The notes: generated by a model from the letters alone, not told the origin. A stretch of DNA of 11,125 nucleotides from Clostridium sp. CAG:632 (GCA_000431515.1 HF991341.1:855-11979), one strand, 5' to 3'. Positions 1 to 6,700 are shown, counted from the first letter of the stretch. Translations and numbers: made by a program.

Positions 1-748
1 TCTCTTCGCGTTCCGGTTTCTGATTCTCGATCTCAGACTTTTCAGATTCCGGCTTCTCTGTCACCGGCTTAGTGACTGATACCAGCTTCTCTTCAAGCTC
101 CTGTCGTTCCCGGCTTAATTCCTCCAGGGTTTCCTCCAGCCGCACATCCACCAGGCGTTTTCCCAGTGCCTGTAATTCATTCTCCAGTCCCTTTTGATTC
201 AATTCCTTTTTACGGTTGCTTAAGTACGCATTGGCATCCTTCAGATTCAGATTACCGGTATGTGTTGTGCTTACATTCATCAGATACTGCTTCAGCTGTT
301 CCTGTAATTCTGACTTATAGGCCGCACCATTACTGGAAATACAGAGGGTATTGGTATATCCGTTCTTATCCAGATCTACCAACGTTCCATATAAGGACTG
401 TCCATTATCCGTCTGCACTTCTCGGCCGGTCTTATCCTGATAAATATGCAATGCCTTCTGATCTTTCCGGAAGTTCCGTTCAATCAGATACGTACCATCC
501 TCTGTCTGTAATTCCATACTGCCCGCATAGCCACTGCCATCCAGTGGTTCATGCCGCATATATTCATCCGTCCGGGAAGCAATTCCACGCTGTCGCTCGA
601 TTCCATAAAACATACCGATAATAAAATCCTTCAGTGTAGTCTTTCCTGCTTCATTCGGCCCATAGATAAGATTCAGCCCCGGCTGCAGATCTATTTCCCT
701 GTTATTGTATTTTCCAAAATGCTGTAACAGCAGTTGCTTAATATACAT
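1..748 (-). CDS. yhaN: YhaN/SbcC-like AAA ATPase, 5' part (cut by window edge)
   Basis: This is the N-terminal 249 residues of a large SMC/Rad50/SbcC-type ATPase; the gene continues past the left edge. The protein begins MYIKQLLLQHFGKY, followed by the Walker A motif GPNEAGKTT at residues 30-38 and FIIGMFYGIER. From about residue 175 it turns into charged, Leu/Glu-rich helix (KKELNQKGLENELQALGKRL, then LEELSRERQELEEKL), the start of the long coiled coil. In this family the ATPase works with a metallophosphoesterase nuclease on DNA ends, and that partner gene lies 16 bp upstream in the same direction. The ATG at 746-748 has a GGAG ribosome site about 8 nt upstream. The GLNLIYGPNEAGKTT layout is closer to YhaN than to classical SbcC, but the two cannot be separated firmly without the C-terminal half. 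Confidence 0.85.
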   Translation of the reverse strand, partial: MYIKQLLLQHFGKYNNREIDLQPGLNLIYGPNEAGKTTLKDFIIGMFYGIERQRGIASRTDEYMRHEPLDGSGYAGSMELQTEDGTYLIERNFRKDQKALHIYQDKTGREVQTDNGQSLYGTLVDLDKNGYTNTLCISSNGAAYKSELQEQLKQYLMNVSTTHTGNLNLKDANAYLSNRKKELNQKGLENELQALGKRLVDVRLEETLEELSRERQELEEKLVSVTKPVTEKPESEKSEIENQKPEREE

Positions 749-764
749 TCTGTTTCTCCGTCAA

Positions 765-1856
765 CTATTTATTCTCCAATGACCACTCACGGCATCGCAT
801 CAGTGCCCGGACTCCATAATCCAGTGCCCTCTGATGTAATTCATCCTCCTGGTTCTCAAAGTTTCTGATATACCTTCCAAGCAGGTTATCTGCATTCTCC
901 TCTGCCAGACGCTCCAGATCATAGACTCCGTGTGTATAATCGACAACCTCGTAAATATGGTACAGATTCATCAAGCTGTTAAAATCCGGTCGAAAAACCC
1001 CATCGTGGCATCCTTCCAGAATAATCCGGTATATATGCTGCGTTCCGATTTCTCCAATCCTGTCCTGTACCAGCTGCAACAGTTGGAAGTTCGTCATGTC
1101 CGGCTCCATCTGTACGATCAGATCAACATACTGTCTGTTGCAGACAGGAATCCATTTCGTATGGATCTTCCATCCATCGGCTTCTTTTATTGTTTCGCCA
1201 ATAATATATCCTCGTTCTCCGGTGTCCGTATAATCAATCGGCTCCGGTGAACCCGCAAATGCCATACGATCCTGTGCAATAATCTCCGGTTTATGGATAT
1301 GGCCAAGTGCAATATAATCAAAATCAGATGCCAGCAGTCTCTCCCGGTCTAATGGGCAATGTCTGGCATCTCCGCCATGCGCCAACAGAATCTGGCAGTA
1401 ACCTGCTGTCGCCGCGGTCTCCTCCGGCTCCAGTGCATCATAGATTCCTTCCGTTATCTCCTGTCTGTCATAACTGATACCGGTCACACAGGTCCGCAGA
1501 TCATCCAGTACCACCCGTTCCGCCTCACCGGCTTTCAGACATATCGTATCCGACTGAAACTCATATCGGTCTAATGGAGAGCCTGCTGCCCGGTAATCAT
1601 GATTCCCGGCGATCAAAATCGTAGTCATATCCGGAACTGCTGCCAACTGTGCATCCAGCTCCTTAAGCATTGCGATTCTTGGAGGATAATGGAACAGATC
1701 ACCGGCTATCAGTAACAGATCAACCTTCTCCTCACCGGCAATCTCCAGTATCCGTTCAAACGTATGATAAATCTCTCTGGACCGCTGCTCTGACCAAGTC
1801 TTTCCCTTATCCGGAATCACCCCCAGATGCACATCCGCTATATGCATAAACTTCAA
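765..1856 (-). CDS. yhaO: YhaO/SbcD-like DNA repair metallophosphoesterase
   Basis: A 363-residue calcineurin-like phosphoesterase, the predicted nuclease partner of the adjacent ATPase. Metal-binding motifs occur in the expected order: HIADVHLG (D8, H10), GDLF (D53), GNHD (N85, H86), LAHGGD (H160) and GHIHKPE (H186, H188). The C-terminal ~130 residues match the length of the capping/partner-binding region of the SbcD/Mre11/YhaO group. I chose the TTG at 1854-1856: AGGTGA lies 5 nt upstream, and the product then starts MKFMHIADVHLG, the usual family N-terminus. A GTG at 1863-1865 is in frame, but it is part of that same AGGTGA and its own upstream AGGA is 11 nt away. The stop is 16 bp before the ATPase start, so the two are probably co-transcribed. 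Sugar or nucleotide phosphoesterases share the fold, but the pairing with the ATPase argues for DNA repair. Confidence 0.9.
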   Translation of the reverse strand: MKFMHIADVHLGVIPDKGKTWSEQRSREIYHTFERILEIAGEEKVDLLLIAGDLFHYPPRIAMLKELDAQLAAVPDMTTILIAGNHDYRAAGSPLDRYEFQSDTICLKAGEAERVVLDDLRTCVTGISYDRQEITEGIYDALEPEETAATAGYCQILLAHGGDARHCPLDRERLLASDFDYIALGHIHKPEIIAQDRMAFAGSPEPIDYTDTGERGYIIGETIKEADGWKIHTKWIPVCNRQYVDLIVQMEPDMTNFQLLQLVQDRIGEIGTQHIYRIILEGCHDGVFRPDFNSLMNLYHIYEVVDYTHGVYDLERLAEENADNLLGRYIRNFENQEDELHQRALDYGVRALMRCREWSLENK

Positions 1857-1894
1857 TTTTTTCACCTGCCCGATTTTCCTTTTTAATATATTTT

Positions 1895-1903
1895 ATTTTA
1901 TCA
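1895..1903 (-). promoter_or_regulatory. Possible extended -10 promoter for yhaO-yhaN
   Basis: On the minus strand TGATAAAAT reads as an extended -10 (TGn plus TAAAAT, 5 of 6 to TATAAT) about 40 nt before the chosen yhaO start. No good -35 lies 16-18 bp upstream. The region is AT-rich, so chance matches are likely. Confidence 0.3.
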
Positions 1904-1934
1904 CAGCGTTTCCGGAATATATAGTTTTTCGGTC

Positions 1935-1963
1935 AAAATTAAGATTAAATTTATATTCTTAAT
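1935..1963 (-). terminator. Weak AT-rich hairpin at the end of spoIIR
   Basis: On the minus strand ATTAAGA (1957-1963) and TCTTAAT (1938-1944) are perfect inverted repeats with a 12-nt loop, followed by TTTT. The 5' arm contains the TAA stop codon of spoIIR. The stem is only 7 bp with one G-C pair, so it would at best be a weak terminator. Confidence 0.25.
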
Positions 1964-2720
1964 CTCCTGTTAATTGCTGCCATTTTTCCCACAAAAGGCT
2001 CTTATATTCTATTTCTGCATTTTCCGGTGGTGACACCAGGATCTGTGCGTACTCCTCCGGAGTCAGAATCTGTTTCAGCTCCTCCTTGCCCTCAGTAGCA
2101 ACCACTCCACCGGCAGTCTCCACGAAACATAATCCCGGATACATAACACACCACCAGTTTGCTCCCTCATGCTCTCCGATATCCACCCGTAATGCCTGAT
2201 ACGTACCGCTCGGGAAACGCATATCACCGTATTCCTTAATCGGGAACTCCTCCTCCGTCAGGTATGCCCTTACCGGGTAATCATATCCGGCCTCCTGAAT
2301 GATTGCCTCTGCTATCCGTTCAATATCCTGCAAATGATCGCCAATGATCTGTTCTGCCTCTGCTTTGGATGCTGTCTCCTCTAACAACGGCGCCATCTCC
2401 TTTAGAATTCCATCCCGCACCAGAAATTTCAATGCCTGGTCTTCCTCTGAATCCGAATTGGCCCGCACATGGAACCGAAGCACTGCTCCTGCAATCCCTT
2501 CTGTCAGGGCATCGGATTCTGCGGCATCCGGCACAGCCTCATTCAATATAGTTTCATCTGCCAGCATTGCTTCCAGCCGGTTCACCTGTTCTGCAGAATA
2601 CGCACTTAAGGTCTCTGCTTTTTCCTTCATCTCCATATAATTCTGAATCATATGCACACTGATTCCACCTACGACCGGTGCCAGAATCAGTGCTGATAAT
2701 GCCGTCTTATAAATATTCAT
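1959..2720 (-). CDS. spoIIR: Stage II sporulation protein R
   Basis: A 253-residue SpoIIR homologue. In the family, the forespore secretes this protein into the intermembrane space, where it triggers SpoIIGA to process pro-sigma-E in the mother cell. A hydrophobic N-terminal segment (about residues 5-22, ALSALILAPVVGGI) is a signal peptide or membrane anchor. Signature blocks are LRFHVRANSDSEEDQ at 81-95 and NWWCVMYPGLCF at 188-199. It is somewhat longer than the Bacillus protein because of a charged linker between the anchor and the first block. I chose the ATG at 2718-2720 because GGAGG sits 7 nt upstream and the protein then begins directly with the export signal; an in-frame start 33 nt earlier has no such site. 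It follows the germination genes by 70 bp, in the same direction. Confidence 0.95.
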   Translation of the reverse strand: MNIYKTALSALILAPVVGGISVHMIQNYMEMKEKAETLSAYSAEQVNRLEAMLADETILNEAVPDAAESDALTEGIAGAVLRFHVRANSDSEEDQALKFLVRDGILKEMAPLLEETASKAEAEQIIGDHLQDIERIAEAIIQEAGYDYPVRAYLTEEEFPIKEYGDMRFPSGTYQALRVDIGEHEGANWWCVMYPGLCFVETAGGVVATEGKEELKQILTPEEYAQILVSPPENAEIEYKSLLWEKWQQLTGD

Positions 2721-2739
2721 AGAACAACCTCCAATCTCA

Positions 2740-2757
2740 TCAGATATAAACATCTGA
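2740..2757 (-). other. Small stem-loop in the spoIIR leader
   Basis: TCAGAT and ATCTGA form a perfect 6-bp stem with a 6-nt loop, just upstream of the spoIIR ribosome site. If transcription starts near 2761 (see the sigma-F-like promoter), the stem-loop sits at the 5' end of the mRNA, where it could affect stability. No function is shown by the sequence. Confidence 0.3.
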
Positions 2758-2767
2758 ATCTATTGGG

Positions 2768-2796
2768 GATTATTTCCATTTGTAATTATTTTATTC
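2768..2796 (-). promoter_or_regulatory. Possible sigma-F promoter for spoIIR
   Basis: On the minus strand GAATA (2792-2796) is followed after 14 bp by GGAAATAATC (2768-2777). Against the Bacillus sigma-F consensus as I recall it (GYWTA, about 16 bp, GGnnAnAHTR), the -10 fits at all but the last position and the -35 at 4 of 5, with a spacer about 2 bp short. The location suits a gene known in this family to be sigma-F dependent. The -35 overlaps the end of the upstream gene. Confidence 0.35.
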
Positions 2797-4356
2797 TTCC
2801 CATGCTTCTTTTAACCAGCCTCCCAGATTTCTGTCCGCCTGTACACCGGCATCCAGCTCTTCCTGATATACGGGTGTTGATAATACTACCTGCGTCTCCT
2901 GCCAGATATTATTGAGAATTTTATCTGCCGTCTGCAGATGATATATGGTATCCTGCAGATAAATTCCCTGCAGATGGGAATAATCCAGGCATGTATCCGT
3001 CTCCTGCTCAAACCGGTCATTCACAGCCTTTATCCCCTCTCCGCTTCTATACACAACTATTCCCTCTTCATTCTTCTGATCCTTATCCGACCCTTCTTCA
3101 CCCGTGTAAGAAATCATGCATCGGTACTCATACTCATTCGAGATTTCCGTTTCCGTTACATGAAGCTCCATGACATACACCCGGTCCTCGATTGCATCCC
3201 GCTTCATGCACCCGCCAAGGCAAATCCAGCAAAGAATCAGCAGGCTAAATACCCCCGTGTGCTTCCATATCTTTGAATCCTTTCCCCGTTGTCTGATCTT
3301 ATAATTGATCCAGATCAGAACCGGCAGTATAATCGAAACCGGGAAATCAATATAGCAGGCATAATTCCAGTACCAGGCACTCCAGGCTTCCGCTCCGTTC
3401 AGGCAGTAATAAACCGCAAAGATAAATCCAAGCATGAGCAATACCGATGTACTTCGTTTGCACTGGGTCCAGAAAATCCGCCGGATCAGTTGCTGCCCCT
3501 GAAAAATATATGCACTTAAGGTTATCATTCCTCCGACCAGCCAGAAGAGGATCATCAGAACATCCAGGCGTTCGAGACCTCCGCTCCGCACCGAAATCAG
3601 CTCCATCGCATCGGTGACTCCGAGAATTGCCTGCCCGCTCCAGACCTTTCCGATAATCCCGACCGTTACCGTATATACCAGAAGCATCCATGCGCCTGCT
3701 AACAGAATCCCACGAAATCCGGCAATCCATGCCTGTTTCCGGTTCTCTCCCATAGCTGTTATCCGGAACAACAGGAATTCCAGTGGAAGAAACAGTACCA
3801 TTAACCGATATTCTCCGCGAAATATTTCCCGGCTGTTGATAGGCTCCGTAGGTGCCAGCTCCCTTAGATCCAGCTTCCATATTCCTGTCAGGAACAAAAG
3901 AACCAATGGTACTATTACCCACCAGAATAATAATTCAACAAATCTCGCCCGCCCCAACAGGCTTCGCACACTCGCATATCCACATACAAGCAGGAGCGGA
4001 ATCAGAATCATATACCGGTTCCCCGGATACAGAGTTTCATGAATCAGTTCTTCCATGTATGCCAGAATCCATGCCCCTCGTATTACAAACCGCACGATAT
4101 AAATACACCAGACTGTCCGCCATAAGAACCCGGACATATTTTGCTCCGTCATTTCCGGGAAGCCTCCGCCCGCCTTTCCGATCGCCATCAGAAGTCCACC
4201 ATAAAAAAGGCTTCCGATCACACTCAGCATCACAATCGGCAGTCCGTTATTGCCCCCGCTCCAGAAGGTTACAAACAGACAGCCCACAGATCCGGCTTCC
4301 AGAATGATCATCCGCTGCAGCTGTCTGGCAGATATACAATATTGACGCTCGTCCAT
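2791..4356 (-). CDS. Fused spore germination protein: GerAB permease plus GerAC-like domain
   Basis: A 521-residue protein joining two parts of a GerA-type germinant receptor. Residues about 15-352 form a ten-segment membrane region resembling GerAB, an APC-type transporter relative (polar gaps at GGNNG 34-38 and PLEFLLFR 191-198). After a positive loop (KIRQRGKDSKIWKH) comes another hydrophobic stretch, 368-382, ending LGGC at 380-383. It is then followed by MKRDAIEDRVYVMELHV, which resembles the start of mature GerAC (GCWDRREIEDL-type). The tail, 384-521, includes GEGIKAVNDRFEQ and YSHLQGIYLQD, like the first GerAC domain; the later GerAC domains are missing. Topology is consistent: ten segments leave the end inside, and the extra one carries the GerAC part outside. 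The Shine-Dalgarno AGGAGG is strong but about 13 nt from the ATG, longer than usual. No separate gerAC follows; spoIIR is next. Confidence 0.85.
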   Translation of the reverse strand: MDERQYCISARQLQRMIILEAGSVGCLFVTFWSGGNNGLPIVMLSVIGSLFYGGLLMAIGKAGGGFPEMTEQNMSGFLWRTVWCIYIVRFVIRGAWILAYMEELIHETLYPGNRYMILIPLLLVCGYASVRSLLGRARFVELLFWWVIVPLVLLFLTGIWKLDLRELAPTEPINSREIFRGEYRLMVLFLPLEFLLFRITAMGENRKQAWIAGFRGILLAGAWMLLVYTVTVGIIGKVWSGQAILGVTDAMELISVRSGGLERLDVLMILFWLVGGMITLSAYIFQGQQLIRRIFWTQCKRSTSVLLMLGFIFAVYYCLNGAEAWSAWYWNYACYIDFPVSIILPVLIWINYKIRQRGKDSKIWKHTGVFSLLILCWICLGGCMKRDAIEDRVYVMELHVTETEISNEYEYRCMISYTGEEGSDKDQKNEEGIVVYRSGEGIKAVNDRFEQETDTCLDYSHLQGIYLQDTIYHLQTADKILNNIWQETQVVLSTPVYQEELDAGVQADRNLGGWLKEAWEE

Positions 4357-4366
4357 ACTCTATTGT

Positions 4367-4418
4367 CCCACCTCCTAAGAATTCTTTCTTTTCCCACCTC
4401 TTATGATTTCTTTCTGTT
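4367..4418. repeat. 26-bp imperfect tandem duplication spanning the gerAA stop and the next ribosome site
   Basis: Copies at 4367-4392 and 4393-4418 match at 22 of 26 positions; both begin CCCACCTC and contain TTCTTTCT. Read on the minus strand, each copy ends in a Shine-Dalgarno-like block (AGAGGTGGG in the first, AGGAGGTGGG in the second) preceded by a stop-like triplet (TAA or TAG). The first copy holds the stop codon of the restored gerAA frame; the second supplies the ribosome site of the downstream fusion gene. Confidence 0.85.
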
Positions 4419-4547
4419 TTGCATACGTGTCCGTTCCTTTTCTTTGGTAAACACCGGGCGTTTCCGCATCAGATAAATCGGCAATCGTAATACGAAATCC
4501 TTACAGCTCTCCTTTCGTCCGTCCGGCATGGAAACCGCCGGCGTCAT
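4401..4547 (-). pseudogene. Displaced C-terminal coding remnant of gerAA
   Basis: These 48 codons plus a TAA stop are in a different frame from the gerAA segment upstream. They encode MTPAVSMPDG, then LRLPIYLMRKRP and a basic tail (KEKERTRMQNRKKS). GerAA proteins normally end with a (Y/F)G(I/V)PY block, a short Pro-rich stretch, and a conserved R-x-P...M..RP motif, so this is clearly the missing end of gerAA. No start codon with a good ribosome site was found for independent translation. It is cut off from gerAA by the 14-bp duplication at 4545-4572. Confidence 0.85.
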
Positions 4548-5938
4548 ATATGGAAGGCCATATATGGAATGCCATAACTGGTCAGACCGGACAGATGAAT
4601 CCCGATCACCACTATCCCCAGTATAAATCCGTATAATCCCCATATAGCACTGACAATGATCAGAAAGAATTTCAAAAGCCGATATGCTGATGCAAAGCTT
4701 TCATTAGGAATCGTGAAGGACGCCAATGCCGTTAATGCCACTATGATCACCACAATCGTACTGACCAGACCCGCTTCAACGGCTGCCTGTCCTACGATCA
4801 GACCACCAACGATACCTATCGTGTTTCCCATTGGCCCCGGCAGCCGGATTCCCGCTTCCCGCAACAGCTCAAACTCCAGCTCCATCAACAGTACCTCCAG
4901 TACGATGGGAAATGTCACATTACTTCTTGCCTGTGCGATTGCCATCAGCAGCTTCGTCGGCAGCATCTCCACCTGAAAGCAGGTGATCGCGATATAGAAC
5001 CCGGGCAGTCCGATTGCCAGAATAGATGCAATATACCGCAGGATCCGCGCAAAGGTTGCCACAGACCACTGATTATAATAATCATCCGCTGCCTGGAAAT
5101 ACGTGTTAAAGGTTGCCGGCAGAAGAAGCACCTCCGGTGAATTATCCACGATCACCGCCACTCTGCCCTCCAGAATAGATGCCGCCACCTTATCCGGCCG
5201 CTCTGTACTCTGTATCACAGGAAATGGAGAATACCACTTCTGATTCATATAATGTGCCAGCATTCCACTGTCATAGATCGCATCTGTTCGGTACCGGCCC
5301 AGCTGCTCTTCAATCTGATCAACCAGCCCATCCGGCACCAGATCCTCCATATACACCACTGCATAATCTGTCCGGGAACGTTCTCCGAACTGATGCTGCA
5401 CAATCTTACATTTCGGATCCTTGATCCGTCGTCTTATCAGCGCAGTTCCCATCCGCAGGCTCTCATTAAAACTGTCCCGCGGTCCGCGCATCACCGCTTC
5501 TGTTTCAGACTCCTCAATACTCCGGACCGGAAGCTTCTTACTGGAAATAACAATTGCCCGGTCATAACCATCCAACATCAGAGCTGTATCACCACGCATC
5601 ACTGCCAGTACCATTTTATCAAAGGACGGTTCTTCCCTCAGATCTGCCATGTCAATCTCGCTGTAAAAAAATGCCGACCAGATGTCTGTTTCCACAGCCA
5701 TCCGATACCTCAGCTGTAATGGATGGATCACATGCTGCTGCACCATATCTCCATCCGTCAATCCATCAATATAAATCATATATCCGGAAACCGCCCCATC
5801 CTTCCGCCGGAACAGAAACTCCTTTTTTACAACATCATCGCAGTCCCGGAACATTTCTTCCAGCACTTCGATATTTTTTACCAGCGATGTATTTAACTCT
5901 GCCGCTATTTTATTTTCTGAATTATATAATTGATTCAT
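4544..5938 (-). CDS. gerAA: Spore germination receptor subunit GerAA, C-terminus frameshifted
   Basis: GerA-type A subunit, part of the inner-membrane receptor that senses germinants in the spore. As read it is 464 residues. The soluble N-terminal region has the family blocks EAVMRGPRDSFNESL (147-161) and GRVAVIVDNSPEVLLLP (258-274). The membrane half has segments at about 296-320, 371-412 and 422-448, with the hallmark RLPGPMGNTIGIVGG followed by GQAAVEAGLVS (365-393). The reading frame ends SYGIPYMAFHI, just where the family continues into a conserved tail; that tail is present downstream in another frame. Removing one 14-bp repeat copy yields 507 residues with a normal ending. I chose the ATG at 5936-5938, with GGGGG 8 nt upstream; the in-frame GTG at 5953 has no ribosome site. 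All membrane segments are kept, so partial function is possible. The frameshift could also be an assembly error. Confidence 0.9.
   Translation of the reverse strand: MNQLYNSENKIAAELNTSLVKNIEVLEEMFRDCDDVVKKEFLFRRKDGAVSGYMIYIDGLTDGDMVQQHVIHPLQLRYRMAVETDIWSAFFYSEIDMADLREEPSFDKMVLAVMRGDTALMLDGYDRAIVISSKKLPVRSIEESETEAVMRGPRDSFNESLRMGTALIRRRIKDPKCKIVQHQFGERSRTDYAVVYMEDLVPDGLVDQIEEQLGRYRTDAIYDSGMLAHYMNQKWYSPFPVIQSTERPDKVAASILEGRVAVIVDNSPEVLLLPATFNTYFQAADDYYNQWSVATFARILRYIASILAIGLPGFYIAITCFQVEMLPTKLLMAIAQARSNVTFPIVLEVLLMELEFELLREAGIRLPGPMGNTIGIVGGLIVGQAAVEAGLVSTIVVIIVALTALASFTIPNESFASAYRLLKFFLIIVSAIWGLYGFILGIVVIGIHLSGLTSYGIPYMAFHI
4545..4572. repeat. 14-bp tandem duplication that frameshifts gerAA
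   Basis: CATATATGGAAGGC (4545-4558) is followed directly by CATATATGGAATGC (4559-4572), with one mismatch (G at 4556, T at 4570). Because 14 is not a multiple of 3, the extra copy shifts the frame and creates the TGA at 4544-4546. With one copy the frame reads GIPYMTPAVS and continues to 4401. The core CATATATG is palindromic, so the two copies also form a perfect 9-bp inverted repeat with a 4-nt loop (4545-4566), a structure that favours replication slippage. Confidence 0.9.
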
Positions 5939-5988
5939 AGAAAAAGCCCCCACACATCTACACTTTCGTATAGTATGTGTGAAGGCTT
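5939..5988 (-). terminator. Intrinsic terminator after the GntR regulator gene
   Basis: On the minus strand the arm starting AAGCCTTCACACAT pairs with the arm ending ATGTGTGGGGGCTT. The stem is about 20 bp with three T-G wobbles near the base, one bulged A, another wobble near the top, and a GAAA tetraloop. It is followed directly by TTTTT (5941-5945). It begins 37 nt after the stop of the GntR/FCD gene, and its T-tract ends 2 nt before the gerAA ATG. Reversed, it has no T-tract, so it acts only on minus-strand transcripts. Confidence 0.9.
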
Positions 5989-6000
5989 CATTTGTTATAC
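5971..6000 (-). promoter_or_regulatory. Sigma-G-type promoter for gerAA, inside the terminator hairpin
   Basis: On the minus strand GTATA (5996-6000), an 18-bp spacer and CATACTA (5971-5977) match the Bacillus sigma-G consensus as I recall it (GHATR, 18 bp, CATnHTA) at every fixed position. Start of transcription would be near 5964-5966, within the GAAA loop of the terminator, giving a leader of about 26 nt. Such a transcript holds only the 3' arm, so it neither terminates nor hides the GGGGG ribosome site. gerA-type operons are known forespore sigma-G targets. Confidence 0.7.
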
Positions 6001-6025
6001 ATAATCTGTTTTTGCAAAGTCTGCT

Positions 6026-6700
6026 TTATGCATGATTCATTTTATGCACGTTATTGATAACGATCGTTTCCTGATTATAGATATGCTTTCGCATAACGAT
6101 CCGTGCCTCCTCTGCGTCTCCGCGGAGAATCGCCGCTGTAATAGCATCATGCTCTTCCACCAGAACATTATGATAGCTGAAATCTTTTACATATTCTACC
6201 CGGTATCTGGACACCTGCTCCCACAGATTATGTGTCATGGTAATGATCCGCTGATTCTGTGTCGCTTCAAAAATCGCATCATGGAATACAATATCACCCT
6301 CCACGATTGCCGGAACCTGTTTCGTCCGGATGGCCTCCCGAAACGCTTCACAGGCCGCCTGCAGTTTCTCTTTTCCCGCTTCTGTAATCCTTTCACATGC
6401 CAGTTGTACCGCCAACTCCTCTAATGCACATCGAACCTCCAGCGCATCCCGCAGATCCTTCTCGGTTATCTTCGCTACTTCCGCACCGCGTCGCGGAATC
6501 ATAACTACCAGTCCCTCCAGCTCCAGCATCCGGATGGCCTCCCGCACCGGAGTCCGGCTGACGCCCATTTTCTTTGCCAGCGGAATCTCCAGCAGGTGTT
6601 CACCGGGTGCGATCTCTCCACTTATGATAGCCTGTCGTAATGTCTGAAAAACCACATCCCGAAGTGGCAGATATTCATTTATATCGAGTTTCAATTCCAT
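6026..6700 (-). CDS. GntR family regulator, FadR/FCD subfamily
   Basis: A 224-residue DNA-binding regulator. Residues 8-75 form the GntR winged helix-turn-helix (LRQAIISGEIAPGEHLLE, then MGVSRTPVREAIRMLELEGL). Residues about 80-212 form an all-helical FCD ligand-binding domain with the usual metal ligands: D136 and H140 in GDIVFHDAIF, H184 in EEHDAI, and H206 in MRKHI. FCD proteins generally sense small carboxylates such as sugar acids or fatty-acid derivatives, but the ligand cannot be read from sequence. It follows ispE by 48 bp with a good site (GAGG, 7 nt from the ATG) and is closed by a strong terminator, so it is probably the last gene of the metK-ispE unit. No clear operator palindrome was found nearby. 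Confidence 0.92.
   Translation of the reverse strand: MELKLDINEYLPLRDVVFQTLRQAIISGEIAPGEHLLEIPLAKKMGVSRTPVREAIRMLELEGLVVMIPRRGAEVAKITEKDLRDALEVRCALEELAVQLACERITEAGKEKLQAACEAFREAIRTKQVPAIVEGDIVFHDAIFEATQNQRIITMTHNLWEQVSRYRVEYVKDFSYHNVLVEEHDAITAAILRGDAEEARIVMRKHIYNQETIVINNVHKMNHA

Noticed and set aside
166..621. A 151-codon plus-strand open frame rich in His, Tyr and Pro
   Set aside because: It is antisense to the YhaN/SbcC-like gene, whose Walker A motif and family features are clear.
1914..1935. TTGACC on the minus strand as a -35 for yhaO
   Set aside because: The nearest TATATT is only 7 bp away, and nothing resembling a -10 lies at 16-18 bp.
3347..3922. A 191-codon open frame on the minus strand within the fusion gene
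   Set aside because: It is an alternate frame of the membrane-protein gene, with Gly/Arg-rich low-sense composition, no ribosome site and no recognisable domain.
5939..5953. gerAA start at the GTG at 5951-5953
   Set aside because: No ribosome site precedes it, and it would place the terminator T-tract in coding sequence; the ATG at 5936-5938 fits better.
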